Of a stretch of 64,000 bases of DNA, positions 40,217-51,986 are shown piece by piece. The first letter of the stretch is position 1, and each line of letters begins with the position of its first letter. Source of the DNA: Pseudomonadota bacterium (GTDB taxonomy: Bacteria; Pseudomonadota; Gammaproteobacteria; Steroidobacterales; Steroidobacteraceae). The position numbers and the translations under genes were made by a program. The stretch is taken from positions 1 to 64,000 of the forward strand of contig JAFEDR010000001.1 in the NCBI GenBank assembly GCA_018241525.1, written 5' to 3'. The notes under the pieces are model-generated. The model did no database searches. It was not told where the DNA came from and was given only the letters and a program-made list of their open reading frames with translations.

Positions 40217-41359
40217 GTGGCGGGGCTCGACCGCCGGCGCTTCCTGGGACTCGCAGGCGCGGCGACGATCGCCGCGCCATTCGCCGCACCGTTCGCGGCC
40301 GGGGCGGGGGCGCGCGGCTACGGCGAGTCCGACTATGCGCGCACGACCGTCATCGACGCGCTCGGCGGCCCCGGTGATCCGGGCGCCGGGCCGGAGGCGC
40401 CGTGGTCGGCGGGCGCGGTGGCGGACGCGCGCGCCTCGGGCCTGACAGCCGTGAACCTCACGGTCGGCGAGGTCGGCAACGGCCCCGGTCGCTACGCAGC
40501 CGCGATCGCGGGCATCGAACGCGCCGATCGCGAGGTCGCCGCGCATCCGGAGACCTTCCTGAAGGTGCTGACCGCGGCAGACCTCGCGCGCGCGAAGCAG
40601 AGCCGCCGGCTCGGCCTCGTGTACGGCTTCCAGGACACCAGCATGCTGGAGGGCGACCTCGGGCGGCTCGGCTTCTTCGCCGGCCAGGGGCTGCGGATCC
40701 TGCAGCTCACCTACAACCGCCGCAACCTGATGGGCGACGGCTGCCTGGAGCCGGCGGACGGCGGCCTGAGCCTGCTGGGCAACGAGCTGATCGAGGCGCT
40801 GCCGCGCGAGAAACTGCTGCTCGACCTGAGTCACGCCGGTCCGCGGACGATCACCGAGGGCATCGCCGCGTCCCGGGGCCCGGTCGCGATCACGCACACC
40901 GGCTGCCGGGCACTCGCCGACCTGCCTCGCAACACCAGCGACGAGTCGCTGCGCGCGCTGGCCGCGAAGGGCGGCGTCGCCGGGATCTATTTCATGTGCT
41001 TTCTCGCGGTGCGCACGCAGCCGGTCGCCGGCACCCTGGTACGGCATCTCGAGCACGCGCTCGACGTGTGCGGTGAGGACCACGTCGGCATCGGCACCGA
41101 CGGGCTCATCTCGGCGGCGCCGACCGACGGCGCGGCCCGCGCGCGGCACCGCGCCGAGGTCGAGGCGCGCCGGCAGGCGGGAATCTCCGCGCCCGGCGAG
41201 TCCCCGGATGTCCTCAACGTCATCCCGGAATTCAACTCACCGCGGCGCTACTGGCTGCTGGCCGAGGAGCTCGCCGGCCGCGGCTGGCCGGCGAGCGTGA
41301 TCGACAAGGTGCTCGGCGGCAACTTCGCGCGCCTGTTCCGCGAGGCCTGGGGCGGCTGA
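40217..41359 (+). CDS. Tat-exported M19 (renal-type) dipeptidase with altered metal site
   Basis: 380 aa from GTG 40217. The Tat signal is DRRRFLGLAG followed by a hydrophobic Ala-rich stretch, so it is periplasmic. Typical M19 blocks are LLDLSHAG (H206), AITHTGC (H227) and VGIGTDG (D295). However, the usual H-x-D near the N-terminus is replaced by IDALGG (46-51), and the bridging Glu region reads GFQDTSM. A normal binuclear zinc site is therefore doubtful. It follows the aminotransferase after 10 bases. Confidence 0.85.
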   Translation: MAGLDRRRFLGLAGAATIAAPFAAPFAAGAGARGYGESDYARTTVIDALGGPGDPGAGPEAPWSAGAVADARASGLTAVNLTVGEVGNGPGRYAAAIAGIERADREVAAHPETFLKVLTAADLARAKQSRRLGLVYGFQDTSMLEGDLGRLGFFAGQGLRILQLTYNRRNLMGDGCLEPADGGLSLLGNELIEALPREKLLLDLSHAGPRTITEGIAASRGPVAITHTGCRALADLPRNTSDESLRALAAKGGVAGIYFMCFLAVRTQPVAGTLVRHLEHALDVCGEDHVGIGTDGLISAAPTDGAARARHRAEVEARRQAGISAPGESPDVLNVIPEFNSPRRYWLLAEELAGRGWPASVIDKVLGGNFARLFREAWGG

Positions 41360-41410
41360 GCGCCGCGCGCGCGGGCCGGCCCGGCGGCGCCGGGCCGGCC
41401 GCAGGAACGC

Positions 41411-41869
41411 TCAGAGCTTGCTGGCGTCCTGGTTGCGCTTCTCGACGTCCTCGCGACGCTCGCGCTTGTCCTTGTGCAGGTCCCCCTTGTCCTTCGCGCG
41501 ATCCTTCTGGTCGCGGTGCAGGTCGCGGCGCTCGGCCTTGATCTCGCGCTGCTCGTGGTTGGCCTTGCGCATCTCGGCGTTCGCGTCCTTCATGTCGCCG
41601 CGCTTCGCGTCGGCGGCGGCCGCGTTCGCATCGGCATTGCGCTCGGCGCGCTCCTTGCTGAGCTGCGCCTTGTCCTGGCGGATGTCGCGGTTGTCGTGGC
41701 GCACGTCGCGGCGGTCCTGGCGGATGTCGCGGCTGTCCTGGCGGATCTCCTTGTTGTCCTGGTGGACCTGGTTGGCGGCCGCCGGGTCGGCGGGCGGCGT
41801 CGACTGTGCGAGCGCTGCGGTCGCGCCGAGGGTCAGCAGGCCGGCCATCGCGAGCTTCGAGATCTGCAT
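41411..41869 (-). CDS. Secreted charged heptad-repeat protein
   Basis: 152 aa. A signal peptide (MQISKLAMAGLLTLGATAALAQ) precedes an almost wholly charged mature chain. Residues 32-66 are five 7-residue repeats of the form xx(D/E)(I/V)R(Q/H)D, with Ile/Val at 35, 42, 49, 56 and 63. A second, looser heptad region runs from about 104 to 145. It is probably one long helix or coiled coil in the periplasm. GGGAGAAC lies before the ATG. No family is recognised. It is convergent with the dipeptidase gene. Confidence 0.8.
   Translation of the reverse strand: MQISKLAMAGLLTLGATAALAQSTPPADPAAANQVHQDNKEIRQDSRDIRQDRRDVRHDNRDIRQDKAQLSKERAERNADANAAAADAKRGDMKDANAEMRKANHEQREIKAERRDLHRDQKDRAKDKGDLHKDKRERREDVEKRNQDASKL
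41672..41776 (-). repeat. Five tandem 21-base coding repeats
   Basis: These in-frame 21-base units encode the heptads at residues 32-66 of the secreted repeat protein. On the plus strand they read as variants of GTCCTGGCGGATGTCGCGG. Unit length is a multiple of three, so copy number could change without breaking the frame. Confidence 0.75.
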
Positions 41870-42018
41870 GGAATCGTTCTCCCTGGGGAAGTGTGGATCG
41901 GATCGGCTGCCCGGTCTCGGGCACCCTGCGCGCTGAACGGCCGCCGCCGCCCGCCGTTGACGGCATGAAGCGCCGTTAAGCTTCGCGCCATCCGCCGTTC
42001 ATGCCATCGAGCCCCTGA

Positions 42019-45205
<3,187 letters not shown>

Positions 45206-45209
<4 letters not shown>

Positions 45210-45724
45210 GCGCGTTGCCGGCCGTGCCGGCGGAGGTGCCGGTGCTGCGCCTCTCGGACGGCGTCGATGCCGCGGTCGAGGCGCTGCTCGGGCGCTGTGG
45301 CCTCGAACTGCAGCGCGTGCCCGGCGGCGCGGCGATCCCGTTCAGCTACTGGGGCGAGACCGAGGCCGGGATCGAGGGCCGGCGCGTCTACGCCCGCGCC
45401 GACACGCCCGTGCACTCGGTGCTGCACGAGGCCGCGCACGTGCTGTGCATGGACGGCGCGCGGCGGGCGCAGCTCGCGCGCGATGCCGGCGGCGACTTCG
45501 ACGAGGAGAACGCGGTCTGCTGCCTGCAGGTGCTGCTCGCCGACCTGCTGCCCGGCGTCGGCGCCGCGCGGCTGCTGGCGGACATGGACCGCTGGGGCTA
45601 CACGTTCCGGCTCGGCTCCGCGCGCGACTGGTACGAACGGGAAGCCGACGAGGCGCGCGCCTGGCTCGTGCGTCACGGTCTGGTCGGCGCGGACGGCCGG
45701 CCGACGTTGCGGTCGCGATGCTGA
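45206..45724 (+). CDS. Putative HExxH metalloprotein
   Basis: 172 aa from GTG 45206, overlapping the lptE stop (GTGA). HSVLHEAAHVLCMDG contains HEAAH (74-78), a zincin-type motif, and a DEENAVCCLQ segment about 22 residues later could supply a third ligand (E100 or E101). There is no signal peptide, so it is likely cytosolic. The family is not recognised. It is the first of three genes lying between lptE and holA. Confidence 0.75.
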
Positions 45725-46968
45725 TGGCGCAGCGGTCGCAGCGCGCGGCGCCGCCGCGCGCCGCGCGCCTGCTGGCCCTGGCCGCGGGCCTGCTGCTCGC
45801 GGTGCGCGCGCCGGCCGGGGCGCCGATCGGCGTGTCGGGCGCCTGGGCGCGGCCGACGCCGCCCGGGGCGACCACGGCTGCCGTCTACCTGCGGCTCGAG
45901 AACCATGCCGCGGTCGCCGACCGGCTGCGCGGCGCGCATTCGCCGCGCGCGGCGCGGATCGAGGTGCACGCCGTGCGCGTGGCGGCCGGCCTCGCGAGCA
46001 TGCAGCCGGCGACGCTCACCGCCGCGGCCGGCGAGCGCGTGGTCCTCGAGCCCGGCGGCCTGCACCTGATGCTGAGCGGCCTCGCGGCCCCGCTGCAGGC
46101 CGGCGAGCGCTGGCCGCTGACGCTCGAGTTCGAGCACGCTGGTGCGGTCACGACGAGCGTCGAGGTGCGCGAGGCCGCGCCGCCGGCGACGCCGCAGCGG
46201 GTCGTGACGCTGGCACCGAACCTGACGGAGCTCGTGTACGCGGCCGGGGCCGGCGACCGGCTCGTCGGCACGGTCGACACCAGCGACTATCCGCCGGCCG
46301 CGCGCTCGATCCCGCGGATCGGCGACGTCGAGCGCCTCGACGCCGAGCGGCTGCTCGCGCTGCGCCCGGACCTCGTGCTGCTGTGGGGCGACGGCTCGCC
46401 GAGCGCACAGCGCGAGCTCATGGCGCGGCTCGGCCTGCCGGTGCGCAGCCTCGAGCAGCACACGCTAGGCGACGTCGCCGACTCGATCGAGGCGCTCGGC
46501 CGGCTGTTTGGCACCGAGCCCGCCGCGCAGGCGGCTGCCCAAGCGCTGCGTGCCGAGGTGGCCGACCTGCGACGGCGCTATGGCGGCGCGCGCCGGCTGC
46601 GGGTCTTCTACCAGGTCTGGAGCACGCCGCTCTACACGCTCGGCGGCCGCCACGTGGCGACCGAGATGCTCGCGGTCTGCGGTGCCGAGAACGTTTTCGC
46701 GGAACAGACCACCAGCGCGTTCGCGGTCGACGAGGAGGCCGTCTACGCCCGCGACCCGGACGTGGTGGCGCTCGCCGGCTCCGCCGCCGAGAATCGCGAC
46801 TGGCTGGCCCGCTGGCAGAGCCGGGCGCCGCTGCGCGCTATCCGCCAGGGCATGGTCATCACGCTCGACCCGGATCTCGTGAACCGCATGGGTCCGCGGA
46901 TCGGGCAGGGCACGGCGGCGCTGTGCGAGCGGCTCGCCGCGCGGCGCGCGGCGCTGGGCGGTGGCTGA
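45718..46968 (+). CDS. PCu(A)C copper-binding domain fused to BtuF-like binding protein
   Basis: 416 aa with a signal peptide (hydrophobic run LLALAAGLLLAV, then APAGA). Residues about 37-150 are a PCu(A)C/DUF461 domain with the copper motif intact: H84, ten residues, M95, then H116-L-M118. Residues about 160-416 are a class III periplasmic binding protein like BtuF (RVVTLAPNLTELVYAAGAGD; DLVLLWGDG; GGRHVATEMLAVCGAENVF). The two are normally separate proteins. No partner permease or TonB receptor of the BtuB kind is adjacent. ATG 45724 is an alternative start. Confidence 0.82.
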   Translation: MLMAQRSQRAAPPRAARLLALAAGLLLAVRAPAGAPIGVSGAWARPTPPGATTAAVYLRLENHAAVADRLRGAHSPRAARIEVHAVRVAAGLASMQPATLTAAAGERVVLEPGGLHLMLSGLAAPLQAGERWPLTLEFEHAGAVTTSVEVREAAPPATPQRVVTLAPNLTELVYAAGAGDRLVGTVDTSDYPPAARSIPRIGDVERLDAERLLALRPDLVLLWGDGSPSAQRELMARLGLPVRSLEQHTLGDVADSIEALGRLFGTEPAAQAAAQALRAEVADLRRRYGGARRLRVFYQVWSTPLYTLGGRHVATEMLAVCGAENVFAEQTTSAFAVDEEAVYARDPDVVALAGSAAENRDWLARWQSRAPLRAIRQGMVITLDPDLVNRMGPRIGQGTAALCERLAARRAALGGG

Positions 46969-47032
46969 GCGGGTGCCGCGGCGGCGGCGATTCGGCGGGA
47001 CCAGGTTGCGCGGTTGCACAGGAGTGGGTTCG

Positions 47033-48649
47033 ATGCGAACGAGCGGAATCGTGCGGGTGGTGCTGGGCGGCTGCCTCGGGGTGGCGGCGGTCGGGGCGAG
47101 CGCGGCGGGCGATCCCCCGAGCAAGCCGGCTGAGGCGGAGGCGACGCGCGAGGTCGCGCGGCCGCTGCGCGACGAATCGCAGCGCACCGAGCAGACGATC
47201 ACCGTCGCCGGCCGCGCGCTCAGCTACGCGGCCGAGGCGGGCGTGCTGGTCGTGCACGTCAAGGACCCGCAGGACGAGGAGCCGCCGGCGCCCGGAGCCG
47301 AGCACGGCGCGCCGGCACCGGCGGTGCCGTCGGCGAGCATGTCCTACGTCGCCTACTTTCTCGGCAAGGGCGCCGATCCGCGCCGGCCGATCACCTTCCT
47401 CTTCAACGGCGGCCCGGGCTCCTCGACGCTGTGGCTGCACATGGGCGCGTTCGGCCCGAAGCGGGTGCTGGCGGGCGACGGCAGTCACGGGCCGGCCGCG
47501 CCTTACCGTCTGGTCGACAACGTCCATACGCTGCTCGCGGACTCCGACCTCGTGTTCGTCGACGCGCCCGGGACCGGCTTCAGCCACCTGCGCGGCGTCG
47601 ACAAGGAGAAGGCCTTCTTCGGCGTCGACCAGGACGCGCACGCCTTTGCGAACTTCATCACCGAGTTCCTGTCGCGCCACGGCCGCTGGAACTCGCCGAA
47701 GTACGTGTTCGGCGAGTCCTACGGCACGACCCGCGCGGCCGCGCTCGCCTACGTGCTGCAGAACGAGAAGGGACTCGACCTCAACGGCGTGATCCTGCTG
47801 TCGCAGATCCTCTGCTTCGACAACAACGCCGACTGGCCCCAGTTCAACCCGGGCGTCGACCAGCCCTATGCGCTCGCGCTGCCGACCTACGCGGCCACCG
47901 CCTGGTACCACCACAAGCTGCCGACCATGCCGGCGGCGCTCGAGCCGTTCCTCGCCGAGGTCGAGCAGTTCGCGAGCGGCGAGTACCTGGGCGCGCTGGC
48001 GGCCGGCGATCGCCTCGACCCGGCGCGCCGCGGCGCGATCGTCGCGCGCCTGCACGCCTACACGGGCCTGCCGGCGGAGTACCTGGAGCGTGCCGACCTG
48101 CGCATCAACGCCGGCGTATTCACCAAGCACGTGCTCGGCGACGCGATGACCGCCGGCCGGCTGGACACGCGCTTCACCGGGCCGACGATCGATCCGCTGA
48201 GCAAGGAAGCGGAGTACGACCCGCAGGCCGCGGCGATCACCTCGGCCTATGTCTCGGCCTTCAACGACTACGTGCGCCGCGACCTCAAGTTCGGTGCCGG
48301 CCTCGCCTACAAGCAGGGCGCCGACCTCGACCGGTTGTGGGACTATTCCCACCAGCCGCCCGGCGCGCCGCAGAAGCTGCCGCAGGCGGCCAACGTGATG
48401 CCGGACCTCGCCGCGGCGATGAAGCAGAACCCGCAGCTCAAGGTGATGATGAACGGCGGCTACTACGACCTGGCCACCCCGTACTACGCGGCGCTGTTCG
48501 AGCTGCGGCACCTGCCGGTGCCGGCCTCGATCGCGGCGAACATCGAGGTCCGCCTGTACCCGTCGGGCCACATGGTCTACGCCAACGAGCCGGCGCTCGC
48601 CGCGCTCGTGACCAACGTCGCCGACTTCATCCGGCGCACCCACCCCTAG
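47033..48649 (+). CDS. Secreted serine carboxypeptidase (S10 family)
   Basis: 538 aa from ATG 47033, with AGGAG eight bases upstream, and a signal peptide (LGGCLGVAAVGASAAG). The alpha/beta-hydrolase core has the oxyanion block FNGGPGSST (124-132), the nucleophile S229 in FGESYGTTRAA, D479 in GGYYDLATPYY and H513 in SGHMVYAN. It is probably periplasmic and trims C-terminal residues from peptides. It is the third gene inserted between lptE and holA. Confidence 0.92.
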   Translation: MRTSGIVRVVLGGCLGVAAVGASAAGDPPSKPAEAEATREVARPLRDESQRTEQTITVAGRALSYAAEAGVLVVHVKDPQDEEPPAPGAEHGAPAPAVPSASMSYVAYFLGKGADPRRPITFLFNGGPGSSTLWLHMGAFGPKRVLAGDGSHGPAAPYRLVDNVHTLLADSDLVFVDAPGTGFSHLRGVDKEKAFFGVDQDAHAFANFITEFLSRHGRWNSPKYVFGESYGTTRAAALAYVLQNEKGLDLNGVILLSQILCFDNNADWPQFNPGVDQPYALALPTYAATAWYHHKLPTMPAALEPFLAEVEQFASGEYLGALAAGDRLDPARRGAIVARLHAYTGLPAEYLERADLRINAGVFTKHVLGDAMTAGRLDTRFTGPTIDPLSKEAEYDPQAAAITSAYVSAFNDYVRRDLKFGAGLAYKQGADLDRLWDYSHQPPGAPQKLPQAANVMPDLAAAMKQNPQLKVMMNGGYYDLATPYYAALFELRHLPVPASIAANIEVRLYPSGHMVYANEPALAALVTNVADFIRRTHP

Positions 48650-48659
48650 GCCGGCCGCG

Positions 48660-49664
48660 GTGCGCCTCGTTCCCGAGACCCTGAACCGCGCCCTCGAGGG
48701 CGGCCTCGCCCCCGCGTGGCTGGTCGCCGGCGACGAGCCGCTGCGGGTCGGCGAGGCGGCGGACGCCATCCGCGCCCGTGCGCGGGCCGAGGGCTACAGC
48801 GGACGCGAGGTGGCCTTCGTCGAGAGCGGCTTCGACTGGGGCGAGTTCGCGGCCGGCCTGCGCGCGATGTCGCTGTTCGCCGAGCGGCGGGTCGTGGAGC
48901 TGCGGATGCCCAAGCCGAAGCCCGGCGTCGAGGGCGGCAAGACGCTGGTCGCCGCCGTCGACGAGCCGGTCCCGGACGTGCTGCTGCTCGTGATCACCGA
49001 CAAGATCGAGTGGGCCGACCGCTCGGGTGCCTGGGTCAAGGCCTTCGAGGAGCGCGCTGCCTGCGTCGATGCGGAGCAGCTGCTGCCGGAGCAGCTGCCG
49101 TCGTGGGTCGACTCACGGATGCGGCGCGCCGGCCTCGTGCCCGATGCCGACGCGGCCCAGCTGCTGGCCGACCGCTGCGAGGGCAACCTCGTCGCGGCGC
49201 ACCAGGAGATCGAGCTGCTGCGCCTGCTGTCGGGGCCCGGCCCCGTGAACGCGGAGACGGTCGCCGAGTCGGTGGCCTCGAGCGCGCGATACCACGTCTT
49301 CCAGCTCGGCGAGGCGCTGCTGGCGGGCGATGCGCCGCGTTCGCTGCGGATCCTCGACGGCCTCGCCGCCGAGGGCGAGGAGCCGACGCTGGTGCTGTGG
49401 TGCGTCGCCGAGGAGCTGCGCTCGATCCTGCAGTGGTCGCCACAGCCCGGCGGGGCGCGGCGCCTGTTTCGCGGCGGCCGGCGCCGCAAGGAACTGCTGG
49501 CCGGCGCGGCGCGGCGCGTACCGCGCGCGACCGCGCTCGCGCTGCTCGATGCCGCGGCGCGCGCCGACCTGCTGATCAAGGGCCCGCGCAAGGACGAAGC
49601 CTGGGGAGAGCTCGCGCGCATCGCCAGCGAACTTTGCATCGCGGCACGAAATCGGGCAGGGTGA
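48660..49664 (+). CDS. holA: DNA polymerase III delta subunit
   Basis: 334 aa from GTG 48660. It is the clamp-loader subunit that opens the beta clamp. The N-terminal LAPAWLVAGDEPLRVGEAADAIR and the later CEGNLVAAHQEIELLRLL are family hallmarks. In most gammaproteobacteria it follows lptE directly; here it lies about 3.4 kb downstream, after three other genes. Confidence 0.95.
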   Translation: MRLVPETLNRALEGGLAPAWLVAGDEPLRVGEAADAIRARARAEGYSGREVAFVESGFDWGEFAAGLRAMSLFAERRVVELRMPKPKPGVEGGKTLVAAVDEPVPDVLLLVITDKIEWADRSGAWVKAFEERAACVDAEQLLPEQLPSWVDSRMRRAGLVPDADAAQLLADRCEGNLVAAHQEIELLRLLSGPGPVNAETVAESVASSARYHVFQLGEALLAGDAPRSLRILDGLAAEGEEPTLVLWCVAEELRSILQWSPQPGGARRLFRGGRRRKELLAGAARRVPRATALALLDAAARADLLIKGPRKDEAWGELARIASELCIAARNRAG

Positions 49665-49670
49665 GGGCCG

Positions 49671-50372
49671 ATGTCGACGTCGCGACCAAGCGACCGGCCG
49701 GCGGCCGGCGCGGCGAGTGGCGGTCCGATGGGGATCTTCGGAGGCACCTTCGACCCCATCCACTACGGCCACCTGCGGACCGCCTTCGAGCTGCGCGAGA
49801 TCCTGCGCCTGCCGGAAGTGCGCTTCATGCCCGCCGGCAACCCGCCGCACCGCGAGCACACGGTCGCCAGCAACGCCCAGCGCCTCGCGATGGTGCGTGC
49901 CGCGACCGAGGGCCAGGCGGGATTCACGGTCGATGACCGCGAGATGCACAAGACCGGACCGTCGTACACGGTCGAGACCCTCGCGGAACTGCGCGCCGAG
50001 CACCCGGCCCGGCCGCTGTGCCTGATCATCGGCATGGACGCCTTCCTTGGCCTGCCGAAGTGGCACCGCTGGCGCGACCTGATGGGGTTGTCGCACCTCG
50101 TCGTGGCGCATCGCCCGGGCTGGCGCGCGCCGACGATGGGCCCGCTCGGCGAGCTGCTGGTCGATCGCGGCACCGGCACGGTGTCCGACCTTCACGATTC
50201 CGTCGCGGGCCGCATCTACATTCATGCGGTGACGCAGCTTGAGATTTCCTCGACGGACGTGCGCGCGCTGATTCACGCCGGGCGCGACCCACGTTACCTG
50301 ATGCCCGACGGCGTGCGTCGTATCATCCTGGAATCGGGCTGTTACGCCCGAAAGGAAGAAGCACGGGGATGA
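49671..50372 (+). CDS. nadD: Nicotinate-nucleotide adenylyltransferase
   Basis: 233 aa from ATG 49671, with GAGGG upstream. It makes deamido-NAD from nicotinate mononucleotide and ATP. The nucleotidyltransferase motif GIFGGTFDPIHYGHLRTA begins near residue 21 and the ISSTDVR motif is near the C-terminus. The first 18 residues (polar, Ala/Gly-rich) are an extra; ATG 49729 would remove them. Its stop overlaps rsfS. Confidence 0.96.
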   Translation: MSTSRPSDRPAAGAASGGPMGIFGGTFDPIHYGHLRTAFELREILRLPEVRFMPAGNPPHREHTVASNAQRLAMVRAATEGQAGFTVDDREMHKTGPSYTVETLAELRAEHPARPLCLIIGMDAFLGLPKWHRWRDLMGLSHLVVAHRPGWRAPTMGPLGELLVDRGTGTVSDLHDSVAGRIYIHAVTQLEISSTDVRALIHAGRDPRYLMPDGVRRIILESGCYARKEEARG

Positions 50373-50818
50373 CCGCCAGAAAGACCACCCGCAAGACCAG
50401 TCCGACCACCCGACCCGCCAAGACCAAGACCGCGCGCGCACCACGCCGCGCCGCGAAACCCAAGGCGCCGGCCCGTTCGCCGCTCGCGGCGGTCGTGGCC
50501 GACGCGCTCGACGACCTCAAGGCCCAGAACGTCAGCGTCATCGACGTGCGCGGGCTGACCGATGTCGCCGACACCATCGTGATCGCCTCCGGGACCTCCG
50601 ACCGCCACGTGAAGTCGCTGGCCGGCCGCGTGGTCGAGCGCGCCAAGCAGGCCGGCTTCCGGCCGATGGGCGTGGAAGGCGAGCGCGAGGGGGAGTGGGT
50701 GCTGGTCGACCTGCAGGACGTGATCGTGCACGTCATGCTGCCGCGCATCCGCGAGTTCTACGCGCTCGAGAAGCTCTGGAGCGCGCCCGCCGCGGGTCGC
50801 GCCTCGCCCAGCGCCTGA
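50369..50818 (+). CDS. rsfS: Ribosomal silencing factor RsfS
   Basis: 149 aa from ATG 50369, overlapping the nadD stop (ATGA). It binds L14 (encoded at 5698) and blocks subunit joining in slow growth. The core AAVVADALDDLKAQNVSVIDV, the VIASGTSDRHVKSLA segment and the EGEWVLVDLQDVIVHVM end are intact. A 37-residue Lys/Arg/Thr-rich N-terminal extension is unusual. rlmH, the common next gene, is absent. Confidence 0.95.
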   Translation: MTARKTTRKTSPTTRPAKTKTARAPRRAAKPKAPARSPLAAVVADALDDLKAQNVSVIDVRGLTDVADTIVIASGTSDRHVKSLAGRVVERAKQAGFRPMGVEGEREGEWVLVDLQDVIVHVMLPRIREFYALEKLWSAPAAGRASPSA

Positions 50819-50827
50819 GCCGCGCCG

Positions 50828-51952
50828 TCAGCGCGCCGCGGGCGCGGCGCGCGGCGACGGCGCCGACATCAGCTCGACGAACTGCCGCGTGAAGCGCGGC
50901 AGGTCGACGTCGACCTGGGCGTGCACCAGCTGCAGGTCGACGGCCGGCTTCAGCACCCGGCTCCAGGTCAGCGTATCGCCATAGCTCGGACCGTGGCTGA
51001 CGTCGACGTCCATGTAGAAGTCCATGGTCTTCGTGATGATCGACGGGTCCAGCCAGGCGCAGGCGGCGAGCTCGTCCCACAGGTAGTAGCGCTCCTGCGA
51101 GTACTGCGCGATGTAGCGGGCCGCCGGGTTCGGCGAGCGCGCGATCTCGGTGAGCATCGCCTCGGTGAACATCGCCTTGATCGAGACGTCGACGGTGGTG
51201 ACGTCGATGCGCGGCCAGTGCGCGCGCAGCATGATGCGCGCCGCCTCCGGATCGAACCAGAAGTTGAATTCGTGACGCGGGCTCGAGGCGAACTCGGCGT
51301 CCTCGGTGTGCGGGTTGAGGCTGCCGCCCATCAGCACGATGCCGCGGGTCAGCGCCGCGAACTCCGGGTCGATCGCGATCGCGAGCGCGATGTCGGTCAT
51401 CGGCCCGCCGGCGTAGATCGTCACCTCGTGCGGATGCGCCCGCACCTGCCGGATCAGGAAGTGCGCGGCATCCTCGGCGAGCGGCCGGGTGTGCGGCTCG
51501 CCCTCGGCGAGGGGCAGCCGGTCGTAGGGTCCCGGCAGCGACTTCGGCTTCGGCGCGTCGACGAGCCCGGGCTGCGTCGGCACGGCGTCCGGTTTCTGGC
51601 CCCAGGCGCCGAGCCAGCCGACCTGGCCGACCAGCGGCGTCGCGAGCCGGGTTTCCTCCTGGGTGCGCACCAGCGGGAACACGGCGCCCGGCACCACCGG
51701 CACGTCGGTGCGGCCGACGAGCTCGAGCAGGCGCAGCGTGTGCCGCACCTCGTCGTCCCGCCAGGCGTTGCCGGTGACGATGGTGATGCCGAGCACCTCG
51801 ACCTCGGGGGACTGCAGCAGCACCAGCATCGACATCATGTTCGAGCCACCGGGGCCGGAACCGTCCTGGTCGATCAGCACGAGGCGCTTGCCGGTGGCCT
51901 CGGCGGGGCCGGCGAGCGCGGCGCACAGCAGCAGCAGGGCAGGTCGGAACAT
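50828..51952 (-). CDS. Periplasmic nucleoside hydrolase 1
   Basis: 374 aa with a signal peptide (MFRPALLLLCAALAGPAEA). It belongs to the IU nucleoside-hydrolase family, which splits N-glycosidic bonds of nucleosides. The calcium-site motif is the variant DQDGSGPGGSNMMSM (from D28) in place of the standard DTDPGxDDA. Other family blocks are EVTIYAGGPMTDIALAI, GIVLMGGSLNPH and ASSPRHEFNFWFDPEAARIML. It is the last gene of a minus-strand unit with lacI and rbsK, and converges on rsfS with nine bases between. Confidence 0.88.
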   Translation of the reverse strand: MFRPALLLLCAALAGPAEATGKRLVLIDQDGSGPGGSNMMSMLVLLQSPEVEVLGITIVTGNAWRDDEVRHTLRLLELVGRTDVPVVPGAVFPLVRTQEETRLATPLVGQVGWLGAWGQKPDAVPTQPGLVDAPKPKSLPGPYDRLPLAEGEPHTRPLAEDAAHFLIRQVRAHPHEVTIYAGGPMTDIALAIAIDPEFAALTRGIVLMGGSLNPHTEDAEFASSPRHEFNFWFDPEAARIMLRAHWPRIDVTTVDVSIKAMFTEAMLTEIARSPNPAARYIAQYSQERYYLWDELAACAWLDPSIITKTMDFYMDVDVSHGPSYGDTLTWSRVLKPAVDLQLVHAQVDVDLPRFTRQFVELMSAPSPRAAPAAR

Positions 51953-51986
51953 CGGCGTCTCCGGGCGTTCGCGGCAGCGGATGGGG

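Noticed and set aside
41672..41776. Short regular repeats that might be a CRISPR array or intergenic minisatellite
   Set aside because: The units are contiguous 21-base in-frame codons without spacers and encode protein heptads.
41957..41981. TTGACG with TTAAGC as a leuS promoter
   Set aside because: The spacer is 13 bases, too short for sigma-70; the extended -10 further downstream fits better.
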